64,000 bases of DNA from Salvia splendens (GCF_004379255.2 NC_056046.1:15314001-15378000), one strand, 5' to 3'; counted from the stretch's first letter, positions 23,901 through 34,735 are shown. Made by a program: numbers and translations. Notes: generated from the letters alone by a model not told the origin.

Positions 23901-24281
23901 GGATGGCGACGGGAATTGAGGGTTTTCCTCAATTTGGGGATTTCCCCTTTTGGTCGATTTTTGGGTATCTCTCAATTTGAGGAATTGGTGAAGAGAAAAG
24001 AGAGAGAGAGGTGTGTGTAGAAGGTTCCCGTAAGTGGGGAATTGAGATAAAAAAAATCTCATTCCCTTTTCCAATTTCTTTTTCTTTTCTTATTTCTTTA
24101 TTTCCTTTCTTTCTTTTCTTTTATTCTTTCTCTATTTCTAACAAAAAACACCACACAAACAAATAATTCACATAATAAGAAACTATCTACACACCTCTAG
24201 AATTTAATTTATCTACGACTTCCGACGCATTTGAACTAATTAAAATTTATTTATTTTTTTTAAAAAATTCGGGGCGTTACA
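20954..24281. mobile_element. Solo LTR, 3.3 kb, nested in Harbinger element A
   Basis: It starts TGTAACACCCC and ends GGGGCGTTACA, with a perfect 5-bp duplication GGGGC at 20949-20953 and 24282-24286. No second copy of either terminus occurs inside, and no gag or pol coding is visible, so this is one long LTR left after recombination rather than a whole element. TGTAACACCCC-type starts and multi-kilobase LTRs are common among plant Ty3/gypsy retrotransposons; that assignment is inference. Open frames on the reverse strand at 23.6-24.1 kb are low-complexity and I do not call them genes. Confidence 0.85.
21811..21935. repeat. 37-bp tandem repeats inside the solo LTR
   Basis: About 3.3 copies of a 37-bp unit containing CAATCACCCTTGTTCTCAC. 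A second short tandem repeat containing GGGAACAGACCACCCATAGG follows at about 22065-22135. Such internal repeats are frequent in long gypsy LTRs. Confidence 0.85.
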
Positions 24282-24361
24282 GGGGCCCTCAAATAGTGGT
24301 CAAATAGTAGTTAAGGGACGATTTAAGGGACGGTATAGAGACAGCGTAGTGGATGGTCTTA

Positions 24362-25405
24362 TAATCTTCTTTTTCCATATAGACCCTGTGATATACTATG
24401 AACTTCAATTGGGCTTGCTATTTAATCAGCTGGATTGATTTAATTGTTAGGCTCGTTTGGCCCAATACTTAAACTAGGGATGCTCTGATGGCTGTCACGT
24501 GGCCATCTCACGCGGATCATGAGTGTGGACCGTTGGCTCTAGGGTGTGTTTGTTTGGAGTGTTAAACACTCCCTATCCTCTCTCGGTCACTCAGTCTGTT
24601 CAATGCTCTCTCTCTACACGCTTCGTCTCCGGCTTCTCTCTAGAACCTTTCTCTCTCTCTCTCTCAGAAATGCCTTCCGATCTTCTTCTCTGGTGACTCC
24701 CTTCTCTGTTTTTTGTGAGAACCGAGTGTACATCTCTCAACACCTGTGTTGATTCGGAGATTTCTTTTGGTTTCGAATGGTCGAGTTCGAATCTGGTTGT
24801 TTGGTGAAAGATCATCGGTTGATTTCTTAGATTCGTGGGATTCGTGTATTCTTGAAGCCTTGTGGCTGTGGTTGTGAGTCATTTGATGTGTGAGGTGGCT
24901 ACTGTGTTGTAGTAATCGGAGAAACCCTAAGTTTTGGGGTTCGATTGTTTCACTGTGCTCCCTTGAGATTTGTTGGTGAAGATTGAGGAGGTCCTTGGCC
25001 CTGTGCAGTCGTGTGTGCGACCTGAGCCATATCCTAAATCTTCTGTCCCATTTCGATTTTGTATTTCGTTCATGATTTAGATCCGAAAGGATCTTGTGTC
25101 TTGTGTTACTGATTTGTGTGTTAAGTGTGTGCATGTGATTTCACAGAAGTGTAGCTTGCAATATCTGGTTGGTTCCAGATCCGATATAGGCTAGGGTTTT
25201 CTGTAAATCTTGTACTAGTCACAAATTGTTCTAGTTGTAACACATCCCTTGTAATTGGCTTGTTCCTTACTGAGATTAGCCATCTCAGTGTTGATCAAAT
25301 AACAAAGAGGTCCCGGTAATTAGTTAATACTAAGTAAAATCTGATCCCTACAGACCTGTCATACAATATTAGCTTACTTAATAAGTTTTTCTCTCTTATT
25401 AAATA
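24362..25405. other. Unassigned, LTR- or leader-like sequence
   Basis: This stretch is less AT-rich than its surroundings, with CT-rich tracts (CTCTCTCTCTCTCTC near 24650), splice- and leader-like text, and inverted TGATGGCT/AGCCATCTCA strings near 24488 and 25280. It could be a solo copia-type LTR or an orphaned plant 5' leader. I found no matching target duplication and no coding sequence, so I leave it unassigned. Confidence 0.25.
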
Positions 25406-25692
25406 CTCAGTCTGTCCCCTAAAAACGAGGACACTTTTCTTTTTTATCCATCTCATAAAATTATCACATTTTCATTTATGGAAACTTCTCTCAAACTAAT
25501 TATTCATATAGTACATCAATTTATTTACAACTTATACTATTAGGGATCACCATTAACCACTATTAATAAAAAGAGTATCAATATCCACTAACACTTTTAA
25601 CTACCATTTCTCCACATCTCTTTTATTTTACCAATTATGAACTAATTTATGTGTCATTCCAAATACCTTTATTTTTTTGGGATAGGAAGGAG
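25406..25692. mobile_element. Diverged Stowaway MITE
   Basis: The ends CTCAGTCTGTCCC and GGGATAGGAAGGAG (reading inward) are decayed Stowaway termini with TA on both sides (25404-25405, 25693-25694). The interior has the usual Stowaway layout. It is older than the copies at 18.0 and 56.2 kb. Confidence 0.7.
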
Positions 25693-25871
25693 TATATCAT
25701 TTGCCATTAACAATGCTTGAATCATGTTTTTTTTCTATCTCTAAAGCTCTCAGGCCATCCACATCTCCGTCTCAATACCGTCTCATCCCTTCACTATTCA
25801 TGGGCCCCACTGCACTTTTTACCCCATCTCTTAACTAAGAGACAGCAGCACCTGCAACCCTCCATCTCTTA

Positions 25872-27469
25872 AAGCATTCTTAACGCCGCGGGCCGAACCG
25901 CACCTGGGTCCCGACCCGTGGCCCCGCGCGATGGAGGTGATGAATTTGCGGCCCAGTCCGGTCCTGGGGACTCAGTCGCGGCCCAGGGACGCGCCCGGGG
26001 TCCGGCCTGCAGGCTTTAAACCATGCTCGTGCCGCATGAGATGAGTCCCAGCCCGGCGTTGGATGTCTTCCGGGCCGGGCCGCAAGTCCCCAATATTTTT
26101 TTTTTCGTTTTATTGCCTATATATACTCCATTTGTGCACCATTTTACCACACTTTTTTTTCGTTTTATTTTCAGCCTCTATGGATTGGTTTAACAGCGAT
26201 CAACGACAGATGGACGATTTTGTCAACGCCAACAACTAGTAAGTGCCGTCGTCGCCCGACCCTAATGCAACGCCTAGTCCGGGGTTGCCTACCAACATGG
26301 AAATTACATCGCCAGTTAGCACTGATGAGTACAAAATCAGTGATATGGAGCCCGCTGTAGGGAGAGGTAAGGGCAAGGTTGCGGAGGATGATGGGCCGAA
26401 GAAGTATAGTCCGCAGGAGACATTGTGGCTGGCCAAGAACTTCATCGATGTCTCCGAGGATCCTATCATCGGCAACCAGCAGAGCGGCAAAGTGTTCTGG
26501 GAGCGGATTGCGGAGAAGTACAACGCTGGTCGTCCTAAAGGGTCGTTCGAGCGTAGCTACGTGAAGCTACGCAAGCATTGGAGTCGGGTCCAGAAGGAGA
26601 TGAACAAGTGAAATGGCAAGTGGACCAACGTAATCCGGATGTGGCCGAGCGGGCACAACTAGTTGGACCTCATGGAGAAGGCCAGGGCGGAGTTCTTCCC
26701 TGATGGGTCGAAGCACTTCAAGTACTTCGACGTTTGGAAGATTGTCGAGAAGATCCCGAAGTACACAGGTGGGACAGAAACGACGACAAGTGGGGCGCCA
26801 AAGAGAATCAAAGTTTCCACCGCCGGAAACTACTCTTCGAGCGAAGGAGGTCGGCGATTGACCTCAACATGACAGACGACGACGTCTTCCTCTCATCCCC
26901 TAGCACTCAAAGTCGGTTGATGGGAACAAAGACGACAAAGAGGAAAGCGAAGGGGAAGGCAACTGCGAGCTACTCCGCTATGCCGCCACCGCCGCCCAAT
27001 CAGTCTGTGGATAAGATCTCCGACTCTATGTCGGAGATGAGTATTACCTGGCGGATGAGCCAGCTGATGGAGTTGACATCGAGGGATACCTCGACAATGT
27101 CGGAGTTCGATCTCGAATTGCACCATGAGATGATCGCCTACTTTCGCGCACAAATGAAGAAGTAGTAGTTTTATCATTTTAATAAAAAATGTATGACTTG
27201 TATTTTTATTTTCTAGGATTTTTAATTTGCTTTGTCTAGGATTTGTAATTTTAATTTATACTGAACAATGTACTTTTCCGGTTTGAATTGTTCAACGTAT
27301 TGCATTTACGAGTAAAATGGCTTGAAGTTGTGAATAATGCAATTTATTAGTTGTGGCCCGGGTTGGGGCCTACAAGGTTAGAGCAGTTGTGGCCTGGGAC
27401 TCAAATTTAGGGGAACGATGACGTGGAGGAGACTTGGGGCCTGAATCCGGGCCAGGGTTAAGGATGTTT
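25872..27469 (+). mobile_element. Harbinger element B (Myb-like gene only), nested in D
   Basis: Terminal repeats AAGCATTCTTAAC and AAACATCCTTAAC (reversed) are flanked by TTA (25869-25871, 27470-27472). Element E at 53 kb contains the uninterrupted version of the same target (GTCTCTTAACCATCTC, reverse strand), which proves the insertion and its 3-bp duplication. The left end is very GC-rich (GGGCCGAACCGCACC...). A TATATATA box lies near 26115. The only gene is the degraded Myb/SANT-like frame; no transposase is present. Confidence 0.88.
26180..27165 (+). pseudogene. Myb/SANT-like Harbinger partner protein, degraded
   Basis: The likely start is ATG 26180 (MDWFNSDQRQ). The frame continues past tandem stops TAG TAA (26237-26242), TGA at 26609-26611 and TAG near 26660, then shifts frame near 26855 and ends at 27163-27165. 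The recognisable core is the trihelix/SANT-like segment (YSPQETLWLAKNFIDVSEDP, then QQSGKVFWERIAEKYNAGRP and SFERSYVKLRKHWSRVQKEM), followed by KHFKYFDVWKIVEKIPKY and a C-terminal helical region. This is the layout of plant proteins often annotated as NAM-associated or GST-T3-like and found as the second gene of Harbinger elements. In intact form it would bind element DNA and bring in the transposase; at least four stops make this copy non-functional. Confidence 0.85.
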
Positions 27470-28027
27470 TTAACCATCTCATCCCTTAACTATTCATTCA
27501 ATTTCATTTTTCATTTTTATTTCCAACAAATTCAATTAATATCATTGAAATATTAAATTAATACTAATAATTCATGAAATCATTAAAGACCACGAAAATT
27601 AACATCCGAAAATACGAAAAATACATAATTGAAATCCTAATATTACAATTTATTGAGTGAGAATAGAGAGTTTTTTATGGTGGATAATTTGTGGGAATGA
27701 CTTAATATTTATAAAAATGATTGGGGGCTTAAAAAAAAGAAAAAAAATTAAAATATGGGGAAAACGGCTATAAACAACTAGTATTTTTAGAGGATTTTTT
27801 TTATTTTCAAAATTTTCCGGAATTTTAAAAAAAAATCTTCAACGAATATAAAAGACTCCCACTCGTGGGCCGACGAGTGGGCGTCACGGGCGCACGGGAG
27901 CTCGCCAACCTCCTCTCGGCGGAGGGACACGGGACGAGACGGAGCACCCGCATCGCTATCTCGATGCGGTCTCGTCTCGCCGAGACGAAACCGAGACCAC
28001 ATCGAGACAGCGATGCAGATGCTCTCA

Positions 28028-29276
28028 TCCCTTAGCAGTTTCGCATTAAATTCGCGTCGTCTCCTCCGCAAAGCCAATGCCGGAGAATGGCCTGAAAGAG
28101 AAGCCGTTAGAAAAAGGCTAATAGCCAGAGTGAAAGGTACAAGGAGGAGTAAGCAGGTAAATAGACTGACGAAATTAACGGTGCGTCCTTTCCGGTTCAC
28201 GTGGCTGGCCGTCTTGAATTCTGACAAACCAAATTTGTGTGACCCAAAACGGTCCCATCAGATACGGCGGCTGCTTTTACTTTTATTAACCCATTATTTA
28301 ATTCTAATTAAGAGATAAGTTATGTGATTATTCAATGTAGCTACTTGCACTCTCCAAACTCCAATTCGATCCATTTACTTATGTTTATATCAACAATTAA
28401 TTTTATTTATTAATACCACCATGGAGTAACTTTTATTCGTAATAGTAATTTGTATTAAAATATAATCTTAGTAAAAATTAACTTTTATTCTTAAGAAACA
28501 GTAACTTTATTGTTCACAACAATCATTTACTATAAAAAAATGCAAGCTTTACTAGAATAGCTAGGAATATTTGTTAATCTCTCTTTCAATATAAATGTCA
28601 GTTTTCTTGAAAAGAACTATATCGCTTCTTCATCCAATGTCAATAAGGGTCGGTTTTCTTTTTATAACAACTTTCACTATTATTACTAAGAACTAAACTT
28701 TTGTCAAAATAGTTTTCATTTTATGTGTAGTATGAAGGCAATACAATGATATTTTCTATTGTAATATATGTGGTGGGACCAATTTTGAAGAGTTGGTCTT
28801 GATTTTGTTTAAGACGATAATGCATTCGTCATGTGACTCGTGTCCCTACTTACGCTTAATTCAAGTTGCCGCATAATAATTTTGTGTACAAAAATGACAT
28901 GGGATTCTTTAATGAGTTATATATGGTATAGTGCTACTCATAATGATAAGTTAATTTACGACAAATGTATGTAGATTGGGAAATGAATCAAACTAGCAAT
29001 TGCATTTTATGTCTTTGTCTCTCTTATTGAAAAAAAAAACGAATAGAACACCATAAAAATACAAATGTATAGAACATCGAGAAAGAAGAAAATTTTGAAA
29101 GAGAAGAGTTGTACAAATAAACTTCAAAATATGACCATACAATTATTATCGTCCACGAATATCGATCAAAATTTAAATTTAAGAATTAATCGGTCAACCA
29201 CCTTGAACAATGTTGTTAAAATTGTTTACGTTTGCCACCAGTTTATTTTATAGTAATTTATACTATAAAACAAATA
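28028..29276. other. AT-rich intergenic DNA
   Basis: No gene accepted. A 101-codon open frame starts inside the right end of element D and runs to 28318 (+); it is rich in Arg and Leu but matches nothing I know, so I do not call it. Confidence 0.3.
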
Positions 29277-30248
29277 GAGTGAACTACATAAATAGTACCT
29301 GATCTTTCACTTTCGCACATAAATGGTATCTGATCTTTATTTTATATTATTTTTGGTATCTCATGACAAAAATAACTATATGGACCAAACATGTAATTTT
29401 TTTGTTATGGGGAATATTTTTGGAAATTTCAATTAAATATAACCAAATATTTAATTTTTTTTCTTCTTTAGTTTATTCTTCTTTCTTTTATCTTCATTTT
29501 CTTCTTTCTTTTTAATATTTTATCTTCCTTTCTTCTTTCATTTTTCTCCTTAGTTTATGTTTCCTCTTTTTTCTTTTCTCTTCTTTTTCTTCTTTCTTTT
29601 TAGTGTTTTATACATACATCTAATTGCAATCATAATATAAATCAATAACAAAACATAATTATTTAAAGTAATTAAATCAATTGAATATTTTTAATTAAAT
29701 TATTTATACTCATTTTAGGGTTGAAACACCTAACTAAAAATATTCAACTCTTATCATTATGAATACAATTCACAATTTTAAATTTTGATTAAGACTATAT
29801 TGATTAGTTATAAATTTAATGTAAAATAATTATTATTATTTATTAATTACTACTAGTTTTTTACTATTATAAAAATAATATTATTATAATAATTAAATAT
29901 AATTATTACTATAATTATAATTAAGTATTTTAAATGATATTAATAAATAAATTAATTATTAATTTATAACATCAAAATAATAATATTAATATTGATTAAT
30001 AATAATAGTATAAAGAGTGAAGAGAATGCGAGAAAATATTATAATATCACTTTTGGTACTAGTTTTGTCAATGCCCAAAATATCATTTATGACATAAATG
30101 GAAAAATGAATTTGTTTAGAGGGTATTTTGGGGTGAAAATTACATCAGTTACTAAAAATGTGTTTTATAGGTACTAAAAATGATATAAAATAAAGATCAA
30201 ATACTATTTATATGCGAAAGTGAACATAAGGTAAAATGTAGTTCACTC
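29277..30248. mobile_element. Non-autonomous MULE with long TIRs
   Basis: Inverted repeats of about 75 bp start GAGTGAACTACAT on both ends and share CTTTCGCA and TTGATCTTTATTTTAT-type strings. A perfect 9-bp duplication AAACAAATA lies at 29268-29276 and 30249-30257. Long TIRs plus a 9-bp duplication define Mutator-like elements. The interior is AT-rich with no gene. Confidence 0.88.
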
Positions 30249-30309
30249 AAACAAATAAATAATATCACTATTGTCAAAAATATTATCCAAAGAAAAGCAC
30301 ACATACTAA

Positions 30310-32140
30310 GAGCATCCGCAGCGGTGGCGGTTGGCGCCACCGCCGTCCGTGCCAGCGGCAAGGCGAAGAACCGCCGCCGCTGCAACCGCGCCGCTGGCAC
30401 GGCGCTGCTCGATGTATCGAGCACGTCCGTGCCAGCGGACGCACACGTGTCACTCTCCCATTCGCCAACGGCATAGCCGTTGGTTTCAAACAATTTTTTA
30501 TTTTTTTTTTAAAAATCGGTTTTTTATTAAAAAAACTGATAAAAAATAAAAAAAAAAAATTTCACTTCCCCAAAAAATTATATCCGTTTATAACCGTTTT
30601 TCCCCACTTTTTAATTTTTTTTTATTTTTTTTACCCAAAAATACACACTTTCATCTATAAATACCCTCAATTTCACTCCCAAAAATTCACACTTTCACTA
30701 CACAATTCTCATCATCATTCTCTCATCTCCATTCTCATCTTCAATCTCTCATATCCATTTTCATCTTCCTCTCACACCCTACAACACCACTATGTCCTGT
30801 AACGACGACAACCCAAGCGGCTCTCACGGTTGGAACCCCGAATGGTTCGGTTCGCAACCGTTCCTAGTCCGGAAACGGAATATTCGGCCCCTCCTCTCAC
30901 CCAAGATTCGGGCGTTCCGAGTGGCTACCGGCCATACCCAATCGACGATCAAGGTGCCTCCGATGGGCGCTACGGGTGGACAACCGGAGCCTAGGGCCTC
31001 GCGCCCCTTCCCAAATGCCGAATCCTCCATCTCGCGCCGGTGTCCGCACACCGTACTCACCGGCGGAGATGGAAAGATTGTTCAAGGCGTACTTGGAAAT
31101 CTCCGAAGATGCGGTGGTTGGAACGAACCAATCCGGCGATCACTTTTGGTGGCGCGTCTCTAGCCGGTACAATGCACACCGGCCGCCGGGAACGATCGAG
31201 CGCAACGAGAGTATGGTGCGCAACTGCATCGGCCGAGCCAACGAAGAAATTGGCAAGTTCAACGGCTATTTCATCCAGGAGTCCCGGAATGCCGGGAGCG
31301 GCCAAAGCGAGGTCGACATCATCACCGCCTCGCTGAGCACCTACCAATCCATGAACGGTAAGTCGTTCAAATATCTTAACGTTTGGCAGGAGACGCGGAC
31401 GCACCCGAAGTATAAGGGAGGCATAACATCCTCCTCTAGCGGCTCCTCCAAACGCTCACGGTCGGTAGCACTATCCGACTCCGGCTCGGAAGAAGTGGCT
31501 AGCCAACTCGCCGGAGCTAACTTGGGTAGCCCCGATGCCGGACCAAGCGGTTCCCGACGCCGACCGCAAGGTAGGAAGAAGGCGGCGGCCGAACGACGTC
31601 GCGCCGCGACTCATCTGCCCCTGCTCCCGAACCCGCACCCTATGTTCCACCTCCACCCCCGAACAACTCGTTGTGGGCCCTTTTGGCCCAACTCAATATG
31701 GCCGATAGGTCAACTATGACCCCCACGCAACTTCAAACGCACGAGTCCATGATATTGGGTCTCCAAAAACAATTGGGGTTGGTGCCGCCGGATGCGTAGT
31801 CTTCCTCGGGTTATATTAGCCAATAATTATGTAATTTTTAATTTTTAGGAGTTTAATTATGTAATTTTTAATTTTAGTATTTTAATTATGTAATTTTTAA
31901 TTTTTAGGATTTTAATTATGTCTTTTTATTTTATTTGTAATTTGTAATTTTTATTGTGGTTTTTTTAATGAATTTTAGTATTATGAAAATGTTGTTGTGT
32001 AATTGAATTTTATATTAATTGTGCTCGTCCTTGCGGAAGAGCACAGTTGTGGGTGTTGTGCTCTTGCCAGAGAGCAGGCATGAATAGTACCGCCCGGGCC
32101 CACAACCGTGCCGCTGGCAAGAGCACGGTTGTGGATGCTC
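30310..32140 (+). mobile_element. Harbinger element C (Myb-like gene only)
   Basis: Termini GAGCATCCGCAGC (left) and GAGCATCCACAACC (right, reversed) are flanked by TAA (30307-30309, 32141-32143). GC-rich inverted sequence follows each end (GCCAGCGG motifs), then a TATA-like CTATAAATA near 30653. The only gene is the Myb/SANT-like pseudogene; there is no transposase. It is separate from element B: the termini and the gene are clearly diverged. Confidence 0.88.
30792..31799 (+). pseudogene. Myb/SANT-like Harbinger partner protein, three frameshifts
   Basis: The coding sense begins at ATG 30792 (MSCNDDNPSG), moves to a second frame after about 30865 (YSAPPLTQDSGVPSGYRPYP), to a third by about 31005 (main body), and to a fourth stretch after about 31600, ending at TAG 31797-31799. 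The body holds the SANT/trihelix core (YSPAEMERLFKAYLEISEDA, QSGDHFWWRVSSRYN, ESMVRNCIGRANEEIGKFNG) and the FKYLNVWQETRTHPKYK block, then a Ser-rich linker and a basic GRKKAAAERRR stretch. It is the same family as the gene in element B but another lineage. The frameshifts make it non-functional as read; one could be a sequencing error, but not all three. Confidence 0.85.
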
Positions 32141-32143
32141 TAA

Positions 32144-32540
32144 TGCACAAGGCAAAACACACCTCAACAGTACTGCTTAGTTACAGTAGCCGCCGCAGGC
32201 AGCAGTTGTCGCCCACACACTCTTGCCCACTACCACTAGTGACTGAAGGCCCTTTTCAATTGGCGATTTTGTAAGGGTAAATCTGTCCACATCTCAACAA
32301 CGCATTCATCAAAAGATTACTGTTTTATTCAAAATGTAAATATACTTTTCTTTTGGGTGCTTGCCCTTTATTTTTTAGTATGCTACTCATCTTCAACAAC
32401 TAACCAAAAACTAAAATTGAGCCAATCTACTAAATTTTTTGTTTAATAGTCCGTAGAAATTTAATTATGTGTTACTCCAATCAACAAGGACGGATCCAAA
32501 ATACAATAATAGAAAATTGAAACGCTTAGAAATGTAACCA
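32144..32540. other. Short intergenic stretch
   Basis: Nothing recognised between Harbinger element C and the LTR retrotransposon. Confidence 0.3.
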
Positions 32541-32976
32541 TGTTAAGAGCCTCCTGCTCCTAACGGTGAATTCCGTCCGAATTCATAACTATAACACCAC
32601 AATTCCGGCGCCCTCGTTTAAGGGTCGGTGGACAAACGATAGGGCTGGCGCGGAGGAGTCTCCGTCGGTAGCGTTGCGAGTTTAAATCCGTGATTAATCC
32701 GGCGCCCAAGTCTTGGGTCGGCGGTGATCTCCGGAGATAGAGCTTGGCGCAAGAATGAATCTTGTCGGCAGCGATAGATAATTTTTGGATGCTTGATACT
32801 CCACAAGTGGGAAAACGATAATGATTTTATTAATTGATTGAATGAACAAAAAAGATAACAGTCTATCCTATTTATAATGCTACTGACTTAATGAACAAGA
32901 AAATAAAGATATAGAAAAAGATATGCAAAATCCCTATAATATCTAAACTAAATAATAATAATAGAGGTTCGTATCA
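32541..32976 (-). repeat. 3' LTR (in element orientation)
   Basis: 436 bp, TG...CA ends when read on the reverse strand, paired with 34736-35165. Confidence 0.92.
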
Positions 32977-33006
32977 ACTCCCCCACGGTTAAAATCCACC
33001 TTGTCC

Positions 33007-34515
33007 TCAAGGTGGGAACCACGAAGCAAAAAGGAGAGTTGAAAGCAGAAGCTTTGGCGATTTATCTCCTCCGGGATCAAATGTAAATATGCACGATCGT
33101 TGTATTCGAGCCAATGCAGATCCATTTCGTACCCCACCCTTTATCTCGAACTCCCATTGTGTTGGATCAAGAAGATCACCACTCTTGTCATCAAACACCG
33201 AATCAAATGTAAATTTCCTTTCATCAACAGCCAGTGAATCTTTGGAAAGTTTTCTCAACATCGCACCTTCATTTTCACCCCAAGAATTCCAAACATCATT
33301 TTTGGATGGCCCTCGAACAACATTGGATGAGTCGACGACATTCTTCCCTTCGTTAGTAGAATCGTCCCCCTCATCTTTGTCTAACGATTCTTCTTCCTCC
33401 TTTTTCCTTACTCGTTTCTCACTAGGCAATCTAATGGCAACGTTTGATACAGATCCTATATCCGAACTGACAGCAACACGATCCCCGATCTTATTTGCTG
33501 ATGTCTCTAATATGGAGTCCTCGAAATCACCAAGCTCCTCTTCTTCACCAATCTTCTCATCATATGCCCCGACAAGCACTTGCAGCGGCGTATTGTCGGT
33601 CTTGACGATCTCTTTCATGGCCTCGTCGTTTGGAACATCAAGATTAGCGCCCCCATTGTTAGCGGCATTGTTGGGAACATCCTCAACTAGATTATTGTCA
33701 TCAATATTCTCCTCAAACAATGCATTCACGTGGGCGAGAAGAGCGGCTTGCTCCATTCTATAAATCCGTAATTTCTCGTTGTAATCGTCTAAGGCCGCTT
33801 GTTGGACAGGTGTGAGTGATCGAACCATGAGTTCGGGATTATTGGGGAGACCACGCTGTTGCCTCGAATCCCTAAACTGTCTGGACTTTTGAGGCAGGTT
33901 CACAGAGCCGGATCGGGTCCGGGCAGCTGCAGGCAGCATCGTTGTGTGGTGACTCGGAGATTGGTTGAACTGCTGTGGCTCTCCAGACGGGTGGTAGCTG
34001 CGGCGGGGTTGGTTCGGTTGTTGCCAATCCAGGGGGTCGGTAGGTTGATTGGGTGGTGGCTGGTATGATGGCAGATGGTGGCGCCGAGGCTGGCGGCTCA
34101 CGTACGGGCTTCTATCAGGCTGATAGGGATGTGACTTGTCCGGTTCCAAACAGGATGGTTGTTCCTCGCAGGTAGAACGACGCACGGGCAGTAGTGGACA
34201 ACGGCGATTGGTTCGATGTCTGGGCGGATCCCAGCAACTAGGTGGACGCGGCGGTGGTTGATCATAATCCGAGTACCCCTGCGATGTCCGGTGAGGCGGT
34301 GGTTCCCAACAAGAGGGTTGTCGCGTCGGTGGAGGGTCATAGGGATCGAAATCCTTGAGTGATCGGTTACCGGGAGGATCCCAACAGGTAGGGTGGCGGA
34401 TCTGGACCGACTCCATTTGGTGAGGCGGTTGCGTATCCCGGTGGTATTTTGCACGGCGCCCAACTTCGGTGTAGCTGCGTGACAAATGGTGGGGGTCGGT
34501 GTATGCGTATGACAT
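33007..34515 (-). CDS. Unknown 502-residue protein of the LTR retrotransposon
   Basis: This is a single intact frame filling most of the internal region. Residues 1 to about 200 are rich in Pro, Arg, His and Gln and contain a tandem motif: HPTCWDPP, QPSCWEPP, PPSCWDPP and a decayed QPSCLEPD. The middle has a helical segment (SLTPVQQAALDDYNEKLRIY) and a long acidic, Asn/Glu-rich stretch. The C-terminal part includes VWNSWGENEG and LLDPTQWEFEIKGGVRNG. The DNA beyond the stop still encodes, in other frames, the LEDKV-type tail common at the end of plant gypsy polyproteins. There is no zinc knuckle, protease or polymerase motif. It could be a rapidly evolving Gag-like protein or a captured host sequence; I cannot assign a function. 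Its survival as an open frame suggests recent activity or selection. Confidence 0.75.
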   Translation of the reverse strand: MSYAYTDPHHLSRSYTEVGRRAKYHRDTQPPHQMESVQIRHPTCWDPPGNRSLKDFDPYDPPPTRQPSCWEPPPHRTSQGYSDYDQPPPRPPSCWDPPRHRTNRRCPLLPVRRSTCEEQPSCLEPDKSHPYQPDRSPYVSRQPRRHHLPSYQPPPNQPTDPLDWQQPNQPRRSYHPSGEPQQFNQSPSHHTTMLPAAARTRSGSVNLPQKSRQFRDSRQQRGLPNNPELMVRSLTPVQQAALDDYNEKLRIYRMEQAALLAHVNALFEENIDDNNLVEDVPNNAANNGGANLDVPNDEAMKEIVKTDNTPLQVLVGAYDEKIGEEEELGDFEDSILETSANKIGDRVAVSSDIGSVSNVAIRLPSEKRVRKKEEEESLDKDEGDDSTNEGKNVVDSSNVVRGPSKNDVWNSWGENEGAMLRKLSKDSLAVDERKFTFDSVFDDKSGDLLDPTQWEFEIKGGVRNGSALARIQRSCIFTFDPGGDKSPKLLLSTLLFASWFPP

Positions 34516-34735
34516 GTTGATGGATTGAGGCGTGGCTGTGGTGGATGATATCGTCTGACTTCAATGCGGCACGCGAGAATCCTTCCCGTCGGGCGTTGCA
34601 GAAGTAGAGTTGTCCGGCGGACAGGCGGGACTCGACAACCAAAGCAGTTGCTGTGTGCGGATTGGTTTCCGTCGGGCAGCGATATAGCTTCGGTTCGAGA
34701 TGGTGGGAGGGTCAGCTCTCAATGAAAGCACCAGT

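Larger units (their letters stand above)
19035..24358 (+). mobile_element. PIF/Harbinger element A (transposase-only), interrupted by a solo LTR
   Basis: Terminal inverted repeats GAGCATCCACTA (left) and GACCATCCACTA (right, reversed) are flanked by TTA (19032-19034, 24359-24361). Without the nested LTR and its duplication the element is about 1,991 bp. It carries one gene, a DDE transposase pseudogene. The right end shows repeated TTAAGGGACGG motifs, and a GC-rich hairpin ending GCGAGTGGGCGTC lies near 19187-19217; both recur in elements D and E, so these belong to one lineage. No Myb-like second gene is present in A. Confidence 0.9.
25753..28024. mobile_element. Non-coding Harbinger element D, interrupted by element B
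   Basis: Left end GGCCATCCACATCT and right end GAGCATCTGCATC (reversed) are flanked by TCA (25750-25752, 28025-28027). Its left subterminal half matches the right end of element A and, closely, element E at 53 kb, including AACTAAGAGACAGCA and AACTATTCATGGGC. The right side has the shared hairpin GAGTGGGCGTC (about 27857-27890). Without element B the copy is about 670 bp and non-coding, so it would depend on an A-type transposase. Confidence 0.8.

Noticed and set aside
24541..24580. GGGTGTGTTTGTTTGG string like a Tourist/PIF terminus
   Set aside because: I found no matching inverted end or TWA duplication nearby.
24480..25310. Solo copia-type LTR
   Set aside because: Text and CT tracts fit, but the candidate ends lack a 5-bp duplication; it is listed only as unassigned sequence.
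28013..28318. 101-codon frame starting in the end of element D
   Set aside because: It begins inside transposon sequence, has no recognisable domain, and no promoter or splice signs.
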